The translations under genes and the position numbers were made by a program. A DNA stretch of 15,189 nucleotides from Bacillota bacterium (GTDB taxonomy: Bacteria > Bacillota > Clostridia > Lachnospirales > Lachnospiraceae). Location: positions 1-15,189 of the forward strand of contig JAEZZO010000038.1 in NCBI GenBank assembly GCA_023418475.1, given 5' to 3'. Positions 7,088-15,069 of the stretch are shown here, in pieces (the stretch's first letter is position 1; each line of letters starts with the position of its first letter). The notes under the pieces were generated by a model that saw only the letters and a program-made list of their open reading frames with translations, was not told the DNA's origin and searched no databases.

Positions 7088-8230
7088 CTACATAGCCTCG
7101 TGGTATAATGCCTCTACCTCTTTTTGCGTTGTACTCCTGGGATTTACAGCTATATTACCGCTCTTCATGGCATCTGCTGCCATAGCAGGAATTTCATCTT
7201 CCTTCACTCCTACCTCTGAGAGGGTCTGCGGCAATCCAAGCGAGACTGTCAGTTTTCTGACAGTCTCTACCAGCATTTCCGGTTTGAACTGTTCTGCGGT
7301 ATGACCGGTAAGATATTGATAAATCTTGTTGTATCTTCCCTTATCAGCCAATGCATTAAATTTTAGAACCACAGGTAGAAGAATAGCATTTGCCACTCCA
7401 TGTGAAACATCAAAAAATCCGCTTAGCGGATGTGCCATGGCATGCACATCTCCAAGTCTTGCCCAGGCAAAAGCTATTCCGGCAAACATCTGCCCGGTCA
7501 GCATAGCAGCTCCGGCCTCCAAATCCTTTCTGTTTGCGGTAAAGGCACGAATATTAGCGCCCAGAAGCTCCATCGCCTTCTCTGCCATAGCATCGCTAAA
7601 TGGAGAAGCATCCAGAGACAAATAGGCCTCAATGGCGTGTACAAGTGCATCCACACTGGTTGCTGCTGCAACAGATGCCGGCAGGGATACCAACAGCTCC
7701 GGATCAAGAATCGCATGGGAGGGAATGATTTGATAACTGAAAATGGTTAGCTTATAATTTCTGCTATGATCTGTAATGACGGAGAATGCGGTTACTTCTG
7801 AACCAGTTCCAGCCGTTGTTGGTATCGCAATCAAAGGAACGATAGCACCCGGTACTTTATCCGCCCCTTCATATTGCGTAACAGAACCTCCATACCTTGC
7901 TAAAACTCCCACAGTCTTCGCTACATCCATGGGGGAACCCCCTCCAAGAGCTACAATGGCTTCCGCTTCAGACTCTTTGTATACCTTCGTTGCCTTATCG
8001 ACTGTCTCCACACTTGGATTTGCTTCTACCTCTGTAAAAATTGCGCACGAAATTCCAGCTTCTTTAAGGAGCTCAGCTACTTTTCCTACCGTACCCATTT
8101 TATTTAAATTAGGTCCTGATATGATCAGCACTTTTTTCAAACTATCATTTTTAAGTAATTCCGGAAGCTTATTAAGGCTTTTCGCTCCATAAATCACTTT
8201 CTGTGGTACAGAAAACATAAAATCCTTCAT
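7088..8230 (-). CDS. iron-containing alcohol dehydrogenase, candidate 5-hydroxyvalerate dehydrogenase
   Basis: The 380-residue product is a group III (Fe-dependent) alcohol dehydrogenase, which reduces aldehydes with NAD(P)H in the cytoplasm. The nucleotide-binding GGGSPMD is at 97-103. The metal ligands expected for the family are all present: D194 and H198 in DALVHAIE, H263, and H277 in the S-H-G motif. ATG 8230 was chosen over 8251 because TGAGGT lies just upstream of it. It is the last gene of the operon, 81 bases after the aminotransferase. Next to a proline reductase and an omega-aminotransferase, reduction of glutarate semialdehyde to 5-hydroxyvalerate is the most economical role. C. 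kluyveri 4-hydroxybutyrate dehydrogenase belongs to the same family. Butanol dehydrogenase or a generic aldehyde reductase are alternatives, since sequence does not fix the substrate. Confidence 0.85.
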   Translation of the reverse strand: MKDFMFSVPQKVIYGAKSLNKLPELLKNDSLKKVLIISGPNLNKMGTVGKVAELLKEAGISCAIFTEVEANPSVETVDKATKVYKESEAEAIVALGGGSPMDVAKTVGVLARYGGSVTQYEGADKVPGAIVPLIAIPTTAGTGSEVTAFSVITDHSRNYKLTIFSYQIIPSHAILDPELLVSLPASVAAATSVDALVHAIEAYLSLDASPFSDAMAEKAMELLGANIRAFTANRKDLEAGAAMLTGQMFAGIAFAWARLGDVHAMAHPLSGFFDVSHGVANAILLPVVLKFNALADKGRYNKIYQYLTGHTAEQFKPEMLVETVRKLTVSLGLPQTLSEVGVKEDEIPAMAADAMKSGNIAVNPRSTTQKEVEALYHEAM

Positions 8231-8244
8231 TTTTACCTCATTTC

Positions 8245-8302
8245 TGCGCATGCTCTGTGCGCATATTAAGTTTGTACCGAGGATTACGCAGGCGCTGCCT
8301 GC
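8245..8302 (-). promoter_or_regulatory. two small hairpins between aminotransferase and dehydrogenase genes
   Basis: GCAGGC/GCCTGC (8288-8293 with 8297-8302, loop of 3) and TGCGCA/TGCGCA (8245-8250 with 8258-8263, loop of 7) fill the 81-base gap. Neither has a T-tract. They could modulate read-through or mRNA decay between the two genes; function is not shown. Confidence 0.35.
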
Positions 8303-8311
8303 CCTTTATCA

Positions 8312-9520
8312 TTATTCAGTAATTACGGCTTTAATTATATCAAATGCCTTATCACAATCCTGCGTGGTAGCAATCAGAGGCGGTACCATACGAATCATAT
8401 GAGAACCGATTGCTGTAATCAGAAGCTTATTGTCAAAGCAGCCATGCTTAACCTCTATTCCTTTTACACTGTCATCAAATTCAACACCTACCAGAAGTCC
8501 CTGACCTCTAACTTCTTTCACATGTGGTAATGTTTTCAGTTTATCCATGAAGTAACCGCCTACTTTCTTTGCATTACCCGCAAGATCACGATCCAAAAGC
8601 TCTGTGATTTGCGCAAGTGCCGCAGCACAGGATACCGGATGACCACCAAAGGTAGTTCCGTGAGATCCCATTGAAAATGCCTGTGCGACCTCTTTTGTAG
8701 CACAAATTGCTCCGATTGGCATACCGCCTCCCATTGCCTTAGCCATGGATACGATGTCCGGTTTGATATCGTAATTCATATAGGACATTATCTCGCCTGT
8801 TCTGCACCAGCCGGTTTGTACTTCATCCAGAAGCAGCAGCATGCCCTTCTCATAACAATAATCCCTGATTCCGGTCATGAATTCCATAGTAGCAGGGTGT
8901 ACGCCCCCTTCTCCCTGAACCGGCTCAATCATAATAGCAATCGTATTTTCCGTACATGCCGCTTTAAAAGCCTCCAGATTATTAAAATCTGCATAGGTAA
9001 AGCCCGGCACCATACCACCAAAGCCAACCTGACAAGCATTATCAGGCTGTCCGGTTGCACTCATGGAACCAAAGGTACGGCCATGGAAGGAAGCTTTTGC
9101 TGTTACAATATTGTATCTGTTAGGACCATATTTTTCTACGCCATATTTTCTTGCCATTTTGATCATGGCTTCATTTGCTTCTGTTCCGGTATTCTGAAAG
9201 AAGATTTTGTCCATACCGATAGCAGTACATATTTTTTCTGCAAGCAAAGCTTGAGGAATTGTATAAGGATAGTTGAAGGTATGCATAATGTCACTTACCT
9301 GATCCTTTACCGCTTCTACAACCTTCTCATTGCAATTACCTGCAGAATTTACTGCAATTCCTGCATAAAAATCCAGATATGCTTCACCGTTTTCATCATA
9401 CAGATACATATCCTTTGCTGTCTCAGCTATAAAATCAAACCTCTCATAGGTATCGATCATATACTTTTTAACAAGCCCCTTCAGCTCTGCTGCTGTAAGC
9501 TTCGTATCCTTTAATTTCAT
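8312..9520 (-). CDS. class III PLP-dependent aminotransferase, candidate 5-aminovalerate aminotransferase
   Basis: The 402-residue fold-type I enzyme has the acetylornithine/ornithine/4-aminobutyrate aminotransferase layout: NTGTEANE at 110-117, SFHGRTFGSMSATG around 144-157, the D232-E-V-Q PLP-ring-binding aspartate and the Schiff-base lysine K261 in SMAKAMGGG. The usual TG-x-GRTG turn reads TGWCRTG here. The ATG has a strong AGGAGG site 8 bases upstream. It is transcribed after prdF, across the 191-nt inverted repeat. By its position after the enzymes that make 5-aminovalerate, transfer of that amino group to 2-oxoglutarate (or pyruvate), giving glutarate semialdehyde, is the favoured role. 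Arginine-pathway ArgD or ornithine delta-aminotransferase, which would feed proline into the pathway, are the main alternatives. Confidence 0.85.
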   Translation of the reverse strand: MKLKDTKLTAAELKGLVKKYMIDTYERFDFIAETAKDMYLYDENGEAYLDFYAGIAVNSAGNCNEKVVEAVKDQVSDIMHTFNYPYTIPQALLAEKICTAIGMDKIFFQNTGTEANEAMIKMARKYGVEKYGPNRYNIVTAKASFHGRTFGSMSATGQPDNACQVGFGGMVPGFTYADFNNLEAFKAACTENTIAIMIEPVQGEGGVHPATMEFMTGIRDYCYEKGMLLLLDEVQTGWCRTGEIMSYMNYDIKPDIVSMAKAMGGGMPIGAICATKEVAQAFSMGSHGTTFGGHPVSCAAALAQITELLDRDLAGNAKKVGGYFMDKLKTLPHVKEVRGQGLLVGVEFDDSVKGIEVKHGCFDNKLLITAIGSHMIRMVPPLIATTQDCDKAFDIIKAVITE

Positions 9521-9593
9521 TTCTTCTTCCTCCTGTCGAAATTGTTATTCATTCTTTTACTGATCGATCAAATAGAAATTCATAAATCTAATG

Positions 9594-9784
9594 CTTCAGG
9601 CGTCAAAAACCTGGAATTTGCTCAACTGATGGATATGGGTGTATATATATTCATATGGCGCAGACCGGGCCACCTATAATTGCCTGTATTTGGTAATCAT
9701 GGGTGGTTAAAGGCAAGTCCAGATGAATATATATGCACTCATATCCATCTATATAACTTGAATTAGGCTTTTGACGCTCGGAAG
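9594..9784. repeat. 191-nt near-palindromic element between prdF and aminotransferase
   Basis: Outer arms 9594-9658 and 9719-9784 are inverted copies. The last 31 bases of the left arm match the right arm with three differences, and the ends share GCGTCAAAA next to CCT. A nested stem pairs 9670-9684 with 9692-9706 around a 7-nt loop. Several differences are G.U-compatible on the plus strand (for example two in the outer arm and two in the inner stem) but A.C on the minus strand, so plus-strand RNA folds better although the flanking genes run leftward. The right end abuts the prdF stop codon. It may be a MITE-like insertion, a structured RNA, or an operon read-through regulator. Confidence 0.75.
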
Positions 9785-10840
9785 TTAATTACCTGCCTTT
9801 CCAAACATAAATCCATAGATTAACGGGTCACTCTCATCCAGAACCCAGTTATTAAACCCCGTGATATAGGCACTTCCGGTAATTTGAGGAATAATCGCTT
9901 TCTGACTGCCAATGGTTGTTTCCTGCATTACCATTCCGCGAAAAAGAGAACCCGTAATACTCTCATAAACAAAGGGCTCCTTAAGACCAATTTCTCCTTT
10001 TGCATACATTGTGGCCAGCTTTGCACTCGTTCCTGTTCCGCAGGGTGAGCGGTCTGCCTGACAGCCTCCGAAAATGACTACATTCTTCCTGTTTGCTGAC
10101 GGATTTTCCGATTTACCGTAAAACTCACATAAATCCACCGTTTGAATATCAAGATACGGATGCTTTATGGCAACCTCCTGATTGACTCGTTCCATTAAAA
10201 GCATTCCAAGTGACGTAAGCTCCTCAACATGATCCATAGAAAGCTTCAGATTAAGCTTTTCTGCATTTACAAGCACAAAGAAACTGCCGCCGAAGGCTAT
10301 ATCATAAGTGATATTACCATAGCCGGGTATCATGATCTGAAGATTTTGTTTATAAAGGAAGGACGGTACATTCAAAAAGCTAACCTCAACCGCTTTTCCC
10401 TGTTCTACTTTTACCTTTGTCCTAATTACACCGGAGGGTGCATCCAGTACTACCTCGGTGAAAGGCTCCGTTACCTTAACCAGTCCGGTTTCAACAGCTA
10501 CTGTTGCGGTCCCTATACTGCCATGACCGCACATGTTAAGATAACCGCCGCTATCCATGAAGATTACTCCAAGGTCGGCTTCCGGATGAACCGGTTCCGT
10601 AATCAAAGCGCCGAACATATCCCTGTGTCCTCTTGGCTCCAGCATCAGGGCTTTCCTGTAATGGTCATAGTGCTTTTCAAGAAATTTCTTTTTCTCCATC
10701 ATAGTACTGCCTTCTATTGCCGGGAACCCACCCAAAATAATTCGGGTGGGTTCTCCCATCGTATGGGATTCAACTGTTTGAAATAGTTTTTCGTATTTTT
10801 CTTTTTGTAACAGCGGCTGTAAAAACATATGAATGCCCAT
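9785..10840 (-). CDS. prdF: proline racemase
   Basis: The 351-residue enzyme interconverts L- and D-proline without cofactor, giving the D-proline used by proline reductase. Both catalytic cysteines are visible: C104 in the M-C-G-H motif and C267 in DRSPCGTGTS. The second being Cys rather than Thr argues for racemase or epimerase over trans-3-hydroxyproline dehydratase. A longer frame begins at 10912 but overlaps prdB. ATG 10840, with AAAGGA five bases upstream and 25 bases after the prdB stop, gives a length close to known proline racemases. 4-Hydroxyproline 2-epimerase shares this fold; the prd context strongly favours proline. Confidence 0.92.
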   Translation of the reverse strand: MGIHMFLQPLLQKEKYEKLFQTVESHTMGEPTRIILGGFPAIEGSTMMEKKKFLEKHYDHYRKALMLEPRGHRDMFGALITEPVHPEADLGVIFMDSGGYLNMCGHGSIGTATVAVETGLVKVTEPFTEVVLDAPSGVIRTKVKVEQGKAVEVSFLNVPSFLYKQNLQIMIPGYGNITYDIAFGGSFFVLVNAEKLNLKLSMDHVEELTSLGMLLMERVNQEVAIKHPYLDIQTVDLCEFYGKSENPSANRKNVVIFGGCQADRSPCGTGTSAKLATMYAKGEIGLKEPFVYESITGSLFRGMVMQETTIGSQKAIIPQITGSAYITGFNNWVLDESDPLIYGFMFGKAGN

Positions 10841-10865
10841 GCCTTTCCTTTCAAATAATAACTGC

Positions 10866-11594
10866 TTAAACGTTATGTCTGTACTCATAAGGAAGCACCT
10901 TGCACATACCATAGTGATCTGCTTCCTCTGCTATAAAGTTCAAAGTATCCTTTAGAATAGCTGTTTGCATTTCTATATTATTCGGTTCTCCTGCATTGGA
11001 ACCGATCGGAACATGCGGCGCGGTAATTCTTGGTGCTCCCTGCTGTTTTGCAATAGGAGGAAGTGCTGCTATGACACAACAAGACATTCCTCTTTCTTCA
11101 CAGCATCTGGTTACGATAGTCGCGGAACGGTGACAGGTACCGCAGCCTCCGGTGCACAGAACAATGTCCACTCCCTGTGCTTTCAGTTTATCCGCTATTT
11201 CAGGACCGGTCTCACCGCGGAATTTCTCAACATTTCCGCCGCCTCCCATAAAACCGTACATTTCATCTGCAAGACTTCCGATTACTCCTTCTTCTACCAG
11301 CTCATGAAGTCTATCCAAAGGAAACATAGCATTAACATCTTTATTGATATCAGAGTTATCAAATCCCCCGTGTGTTACCATAAGCTCTGAAGTAGGAATA
11401 CTTGAAGAAATAGGACGGTAGGAATAATCACCGGAGGTATCAAAAGGCTTTTGGCTTTTCTGGTGAATACCTCCTGCTGTAATAAATGCTATCTTACATT
11501 CGTTCAATGGTTTTTTTAGCGGAGTCCAAACCGGATCCGGCGTGATTGGAACAAAGATTTCTGATTGCATACCCTCTACAACTGTTAAATTCAT
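10866..11594 (-). CDS. prdB: D-proline reductase subunit PrdB, cysteine form
   Basis: The 242-residue subunit carries the redox centre of D-proline reductase, which reductively cleaves the ring of D-proline to 5-aminovalerate together with the pyruvoyl subunits from PrdA. The active segment L-C-T-G-G-C151-G-T-C154-H-R-S is complete. In characterised PrdB (Clostridium sticklandii) a selenocysteine encoded by UGA lies at about this place; here the codon for C151 is TGC, and the frame has no internal stop. Further cysteine pairs occur at 164-165 and 172-173. ATG 11594, with GGAGG seven bases upstream, is chosen over 11612. It follows the CBO2463-type gene by 70 bases, a gap containing a 9-bp hairpin. 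Confidence 0.88.
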   Translation of the reverse strand: MNLTVVEGMQSEIFVPITPDPVWTPLKKPLNECKIAFITAGGIHQKSQKPFDTSGDYSYRPISSSIPTSELMVTHGGFDNSDINKDVNAMFPLDRLHELVEEGVIGSLADEMYGFMGGGGNVEKFRGETGPEIADKLKAQGVDIVLCTGGCGTCHRSATIVTRCCEERGMSCCVIAALPPIAKQQGAPRITAPHVPIGSNAGEPNNIEMQTAILKDTLNFIAEEADHYGMCKVLPYEYRHNV

Positions 11595-11638
11595 TGAATT
11601 GCCTCCATTCATATTGTTTATCTTTGTCTTTCATAAAT

Positions 11639-11665
11639 AGTTTGAAAATGGTTTTCTTTCAAACT
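11639..11665 (-). promoter_or_regulatory. hairpin before prdB
   Basis: AGTTTGAAA (11639-11647) and its complement TTTCAAACT (11657-11665) form a 9-bp stem with a 9-nt loop starting at the stop codon of the small gene. There is no proper T-tract. It may protect or cleave the polycistronic mRNA, altering the prdA to prdB ratio. Confidence 0.35.
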
Positions 11666-11862
11666 TATACCCCGTCCACTACCTGCATATAGCTGAAATA
11701 AAATTCAACCTTCAGGCCGGGCTCCAGGATTTTGTCTGTTAATACCCAGCGTCTTGGAACGGTTATGACGCCAAGCCTTCCCTGAATGTCTACTTTTATT
11801 GCCGTATCGTTTACCGATACAACCTTTCCTTTCATAAGCACCGGATTAAGTTCGTATTGCAT
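11665..11862 (-). CDS. small conserved prd-cluster protein (CBO2463/CBO2479 type)
   Basis: The 65-residue protein is mostly beta-strand: hydrophobic and charged residues alternate in MKGKVVSVNDTAIKVDIQG, and a VPRRWV turn and a FYFSYMQVVDG end follow. It lacks cysteines, membrane segments and a signal peptide, and looks like a small beta-barrel. It resembles the small family named after C. botulinum CBO2463/CBO2479 that accompanies proline reductase genes; this is recognition from memory, not a search. Start ATG 11862 (GGGAG eight bases upstream) is preferred to a TTG at 11889. It lies 27 bases after prdA and 70 before prdB, so it is probably made in step with the reductase. A role in assembly or processing is only a guess. 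Confidence 0.7.
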   Translation of the reverse strand: MQYELNPVLMKGKVVSVNDTAIKVDIQGRLGVITVPRRWVLTDKILEPGLKVEFYFSYMQVVDGV

Positions 11863-11889
11863 CCTCACCACTCCCTTGACAGCTCTCAA

Positions 11890-13632
11890 TTATAAACCGA
11901 GGAGCTTATTATTATGATCAATTACTTCCTGAGACCATTTCTTAGGTGCTGGCTTAATTTCTACACCCATCATCTTATTCTTCAGCATCTGTACCGCACG
12001 TGCCGCATCCTTCGGGCAGATTTCAGAACAGCCTGCAATTTCGTTTTCAAAGCCATCCTTGTCTTTATTAATTTCAATCATAGCGTCTGCATATTTATTT
12101 CCAACTACCAGCTGTCCCTGATAAGCACAGAAGGATACACCAACTACCGGAATATCTCTTTTACCGATTTGTTCAATATGGCTGGTAAAATCTATATGGT
12201 TATTGCCAAAGCCCTCCGTGGTCACAATAGCTCCTTCCACTGCCATCGTCTCAATCCATGCTCCAAGTCTTTCAGAAACAAAGGATTTCTCATCGTTAAC
12301 CTGTGGACTTCCTACAAATATAACGCCGATCAAATCCAGCTCTTCGTCCTTGGCAAGTGCCTCTACCAAAGGCTCTCTGAAATAATGACGTGTCATTTCC
12401 TTGGTAGCAGGTCCGATACAGGTTAAGGCGTGGATACCGCCGTCACGTACCTCATTCGGAGAAAGCATCAGCGGAACATTTCCAAGATCCACATTCTTCT
12501 GTCCGCCAAGCACACCGCAAGGCTCTGTCGGGCAGAGAACATTATCATGCATTGCGCCCTGTCCCATAATTTCCTTAACGAGTACAACCCTCGGTCTGCT
12601 GTACTTCTTCACATCCTGGCAGAGTTCTTCTCTAACCGGTGCTGCTGTTGTTTTCTTTAATACATTACGTACCGCCTGAATGATGATATCCTCACATTTA
12701 TGAGCAGCATAAGGTCCTCTTCTCTCCATACCGGTCAGTCTCTGAATAATTGTCTCCACACGGATAATGATATCATCCTCATCTGCACAGCCGGGATTAC
12801 CGAAAGCCATTTTCTCATCCAAATAGCCTTCGGAGGAACCGAATTCGTGTACCTGCGTACCATCCTCATCCAGACCTGTAAGCATGAACACTGCACCTTC
12901 TACAACATTTGTTATCCCTTCCCCAAGAGTACCTTCCACCTTTGTTGCAATCGGGCATACATCCATAATGGTATCCGTGTAGATATGACGATCTGCCGGT
13001 TTAATAATATCTATCTTAATTTCTTTTACAATAGAATCTGCCTGAAGGGCTTCTTTCACTAACTTATTGTCTATTGTAATTACGCCGTTTTCAAAAGAAG
13101 TGGTTTCTCCTAAGATTACATCCGTTACCTTGTAATATCTTTTTTTCAAGGTTCTGATTACCTTGTCTTCCGCCTTCTTTACAAGCGGTGCTGCTGCCGG
13201 TGCCGGAATGCTTGCGCCGAAAGCTGTTCCAACCGGAATATCCAGTTTTAAACCTTCTAATTTATCTATCTCTATATGTATCATGCCATCAACCCCCGAT
13301 ATTTTGCTTTGATATACTGTTGAAGCTTCCGCTGTAGTTTCCTTTTTTTCTTGTACTTTCTTTTCCTGTTCCTTCGTTTCGTTCACCTTATCAATCATAG
13401 ATGCTAATATCGGAGTCAGGGCATCACAATCCTTTGTCAAAGTAGTTCCAAGCACCTGTTCTATGGTAAGTCCTTCCTCGCTAAGTGCCAGAAGACCTGC
13501 CTCGATCATATCCTCGAAAAGATTAGGATCTTCTAAATCCGCTGCTCCAATCATAATGCCTTTTTTTCTCTGACAGCAAAAAATTGCAGGATCTTTTAAG
13601 TGTTCTTTTACGGTTTCGTTACTGATAGACAT
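11890..13632 (-). CDS. prdA: D-proline reductase proprotein PrdA
   Basis: The 580-residue proprotein supplies the pyruvoyl-containing subunits of D-proline reductase. In C. sticklandii PrdA is cleaved in front of a cysteine that becomes the pyruvoyl group. Here the matching site is T404-C405 in HALTCIGPATKEMTR, giving fragments of about 404 and 176 residues. A Glu/Lys-rich linker at 83-103 separates a small N-terminal domain (CC at 19-20) from the reductase body. Cysteines at 226, 281, 313, 367 and 372 and the C-terminal pair C535/C539 are scattered through the chain. ATG 13632 was chosen over 13659 because AGGAG lies seven bases before it. It follows prdC by 48 bases. No frameshift or missing key residue was seen. 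Confidence 0.92.
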   Translation of the reverse strand: MSISNETVKEHLKDPAIFCCQRKKGIMIGAADLEDPNLFEDMIEAGLLALSEEGLTIEQVLGTTLTKDCDALTPILASMIDKVNETKEQEKKVQEKKETTAEASTVYQSKISGVDGMIHIEIDKLEGLKLDIPVGTAFGASIPAPAAAPLVKKAEDKVIRTLKKRYYKVTDVILGETTSFENGVITIDNKLVKEALQADSIVKEIKIDIIKPADRHIYTDTIMDVCPIATKVEGTLGEGITNVVEGAVFMLTGLDEDGTQVHEFGSSEGYLDEKMAFGNPGCADEDDIIIRVETIIQRLTGMERRGPYAAHKCEDIIIQAVRNVLKKTTAAPVREELCQDVKKYSRPRVVLVKEIMGQGAMHDNVLCPTEPCGVLGGQKNVDLGNVPLMLSPNEVRDGGIHALTCIGPATKEMTRHYFREPLVEALAKDEELDLIGVIFVGSPQVNDEKSFVSERLGAWIETMAVEGAIVTTEGFGNNHIDFTSHIEQIGKRDIPVVGVSFCAYQGQLVVGNKYADAMIEINKDKDGFENEIAGCSEICPKDAARAVQMLKNKMMGVEIKPAPKKWSQEVIDHNNKLLGL

Positions 13633-13680
13633 TCTTTTTCTCCTTTTCGTTTTCATCATTTAAAATTCTTAGTGTAAATC

Positions 13681-14985
13681 TTATTCATCATTTTTATGGT
13701 TTCGACGGATTAATTTATGGTTTACCGCTCGTAAACTTCCGTCGGTACAATGAAATACCGGAAGGCCCAGCTTTGGTGCACAGGACATTACCGTATTCGT
13801 GCAGTCCGTACAGTTACTGATTAACAGTGCCTGCGCTCCCTGCCGTTTAAGTTCCATTACTTTACCTACCTGTCCGGGACAATGTCCGGGATTTTCACAT
13901 TTATAGGCTGTATGATTGGCATGCGCCTGCTTGCAGTACTCTGTTCCCGCAACCTGACTGCCCATACTATCCGCAATTTCTCGCAGTCTATTTTCATCAG
14001 CGCCGCAGGCACAAACAAGTAATCCGATTTTTTCCGGACCCTTTAGAAAAGCTTCTGCTGCAAGAAGTCCTCCGGTTGTCTTTTTTATTCCCTGCTCCGG
14101 ATAAGCTCTTACTCCGGTAAATGGTCCGCCCATAATAATTTCACCGTATTCTTCTCCTATTCCGCCTGCAAGTTCAAAAACTTCGGTTACTTTCATTCCG
14201 ATCGGCACATCTTTTAACACTTTAATCTGTCCTGCATCCTTCAATTTTCCGCCTACCGTCAGGTCCTTATCGATCAGAGGCTTTCTATCCTCCACGGCTT
14301 CCCGGATACGAAGAACTGTCTCTGCGTTCAGTACAACCGCATCAGCCTGTGCGGGAAGTGCATCCGTCGAAAGAAGTACACCTAGTGTATCTCTTATTAT
14401 GGCTCTTTCCTCTCCCATCGGATACATATCCTCAAGCTCTGCGATTTCACAGATATGATCGTGGTCCGCTACCTTTAACCTTTTGATTGTATTCTGATGC
14501 TTACTCTTGATTGCAATAATTCCACGCTTTACAGAAAGGATTTCCATAACAAGCCTCAAGCCACGAAGCAGCTTTTCAGGGTCCTCATTAAGTCTTGCGA
14601 TATTATGGGATAGTATCGGCTCGCATTCTGCTGCGTTGATGATTACCGCGCCCTTGTCAGTAAGTGCGGTTTCAAGCTTCACCGATGTCGGAAAGCCCGC
14701 TCCGCCCAGTCCAACTATTCCAGCCTCTTCGACCAGTTCTTTCGCTGTACTTCCTTTTAATTTTTCATAAGTAGTAAAATCCGTTTCTATGGCTTCTATG
14801 TAGATTGCTTCTTCGTTTACCCTTATTACTTTCCCGTTGATGCTTGAGTAAAGATGAGCTCCAAGCTTGCCAGGCAATCTGGCGGCTATCCTTTCTCCCC
14901 TCTTTACATAGTCTCCGGCTTTTACCAGTGCAGCCGCCGGTGCCCCGATATTCTGTTTCAAATAAAATACATATTCTTTCGCCAT
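13681..14985 (-). CDS. prdC: proline reductase-associated electron transfer protein PrdC (RnfC-like)
   Basis: The 434-residue protein is an RnfC/NuoF-like carrier thought to pass electrons from NADH to proline reductase. In order: an N-terminal barrel-sandwich segment (GAPAAALVKAGDYVKRGE, about 14-31), the complex I 51-kDa-type GLGGAGFPT flavin/nucleotide motif (92-100) with AECEP (119-123), an SLBB-like segment (about 258-291), and a cysteine-rich end. That end has C325-x-C327, C351, C363, C369, C392-x-x-C395, C402 and C413, which probably hold Fe-S clusters or redox disulfides. All are encoded as Cys; no in-frame TGA interrupts the gene. ATG 14985 is favoured over GTG 14997, which itself forms part of a GTGGGA ribosome site. 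It is the first gene of the operon in this window. Confidence 0.88.
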   Translation of the reverse strand: MAKEYVFYLKQNIGAPAAALVKAGDYVKRGERIAARLPGKLGAHLYSSINGKVIRVNEEAIYIEAIETDFTTYEKLKGSTAKELVEEAGIVGLGGAGFPTSVKLETALTDKGAVIINAAECEPILSHNIARLNEDPEKLLRGLRLVMEILSVKRGIIAIKSKHQNTIKRLKVADHDHICEIAELEDMYPMGEERAIIRDTLGVLLSTDALPAQADAVVLNAETVLRIREAVEDRKPLIDKDLTVGGKLKDAGQIKVLKDVPIGMKVTEVFELAGGIGEEYGEIIMGGPFTGVRAYPEQGIKKTTGGLLAAEAFLKGPEKIGLLVCACGADENRLREIADSMGSQVAGTEYCKQAHANHTAYKCENPGHCPGQVGKVMELKRQGAQALLISNCTDCTNTVMSCAPKLGLPVFHCTDGSLRAVNHKLIRRNHKNDE

Positions 14986-15069
14986 AAATATTCCCACTGC
15001 CTAATCCGTCCGTTTTATGACGGTATGCTCTCCTCTCCTTGTTTTCTTTCCTTATAAAAAACAATCATG

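Noticed and set aside
8816..9514. 232-codon plus-strand frame opposite the aminotransferase gene
   Set aside because: It is antisense to a well-supported enzyme gene, rich in Cys/His/Ile as expected of a shadow frame, and lacks any motif or ribosome site.
10841..10912. 24-residue N-terminal extension of the proline racemase
   Set aside because: It would overlap prdB by 47 bases and lacks a ribosome site; ATG 10840 has one and gives the usual family length.
11100..11200. SECIS-type element near the PrdB active-site codon
   Set aside because: The codon is TGC and there is no in-frame TGA, so no selenocysteine insertion is needed.
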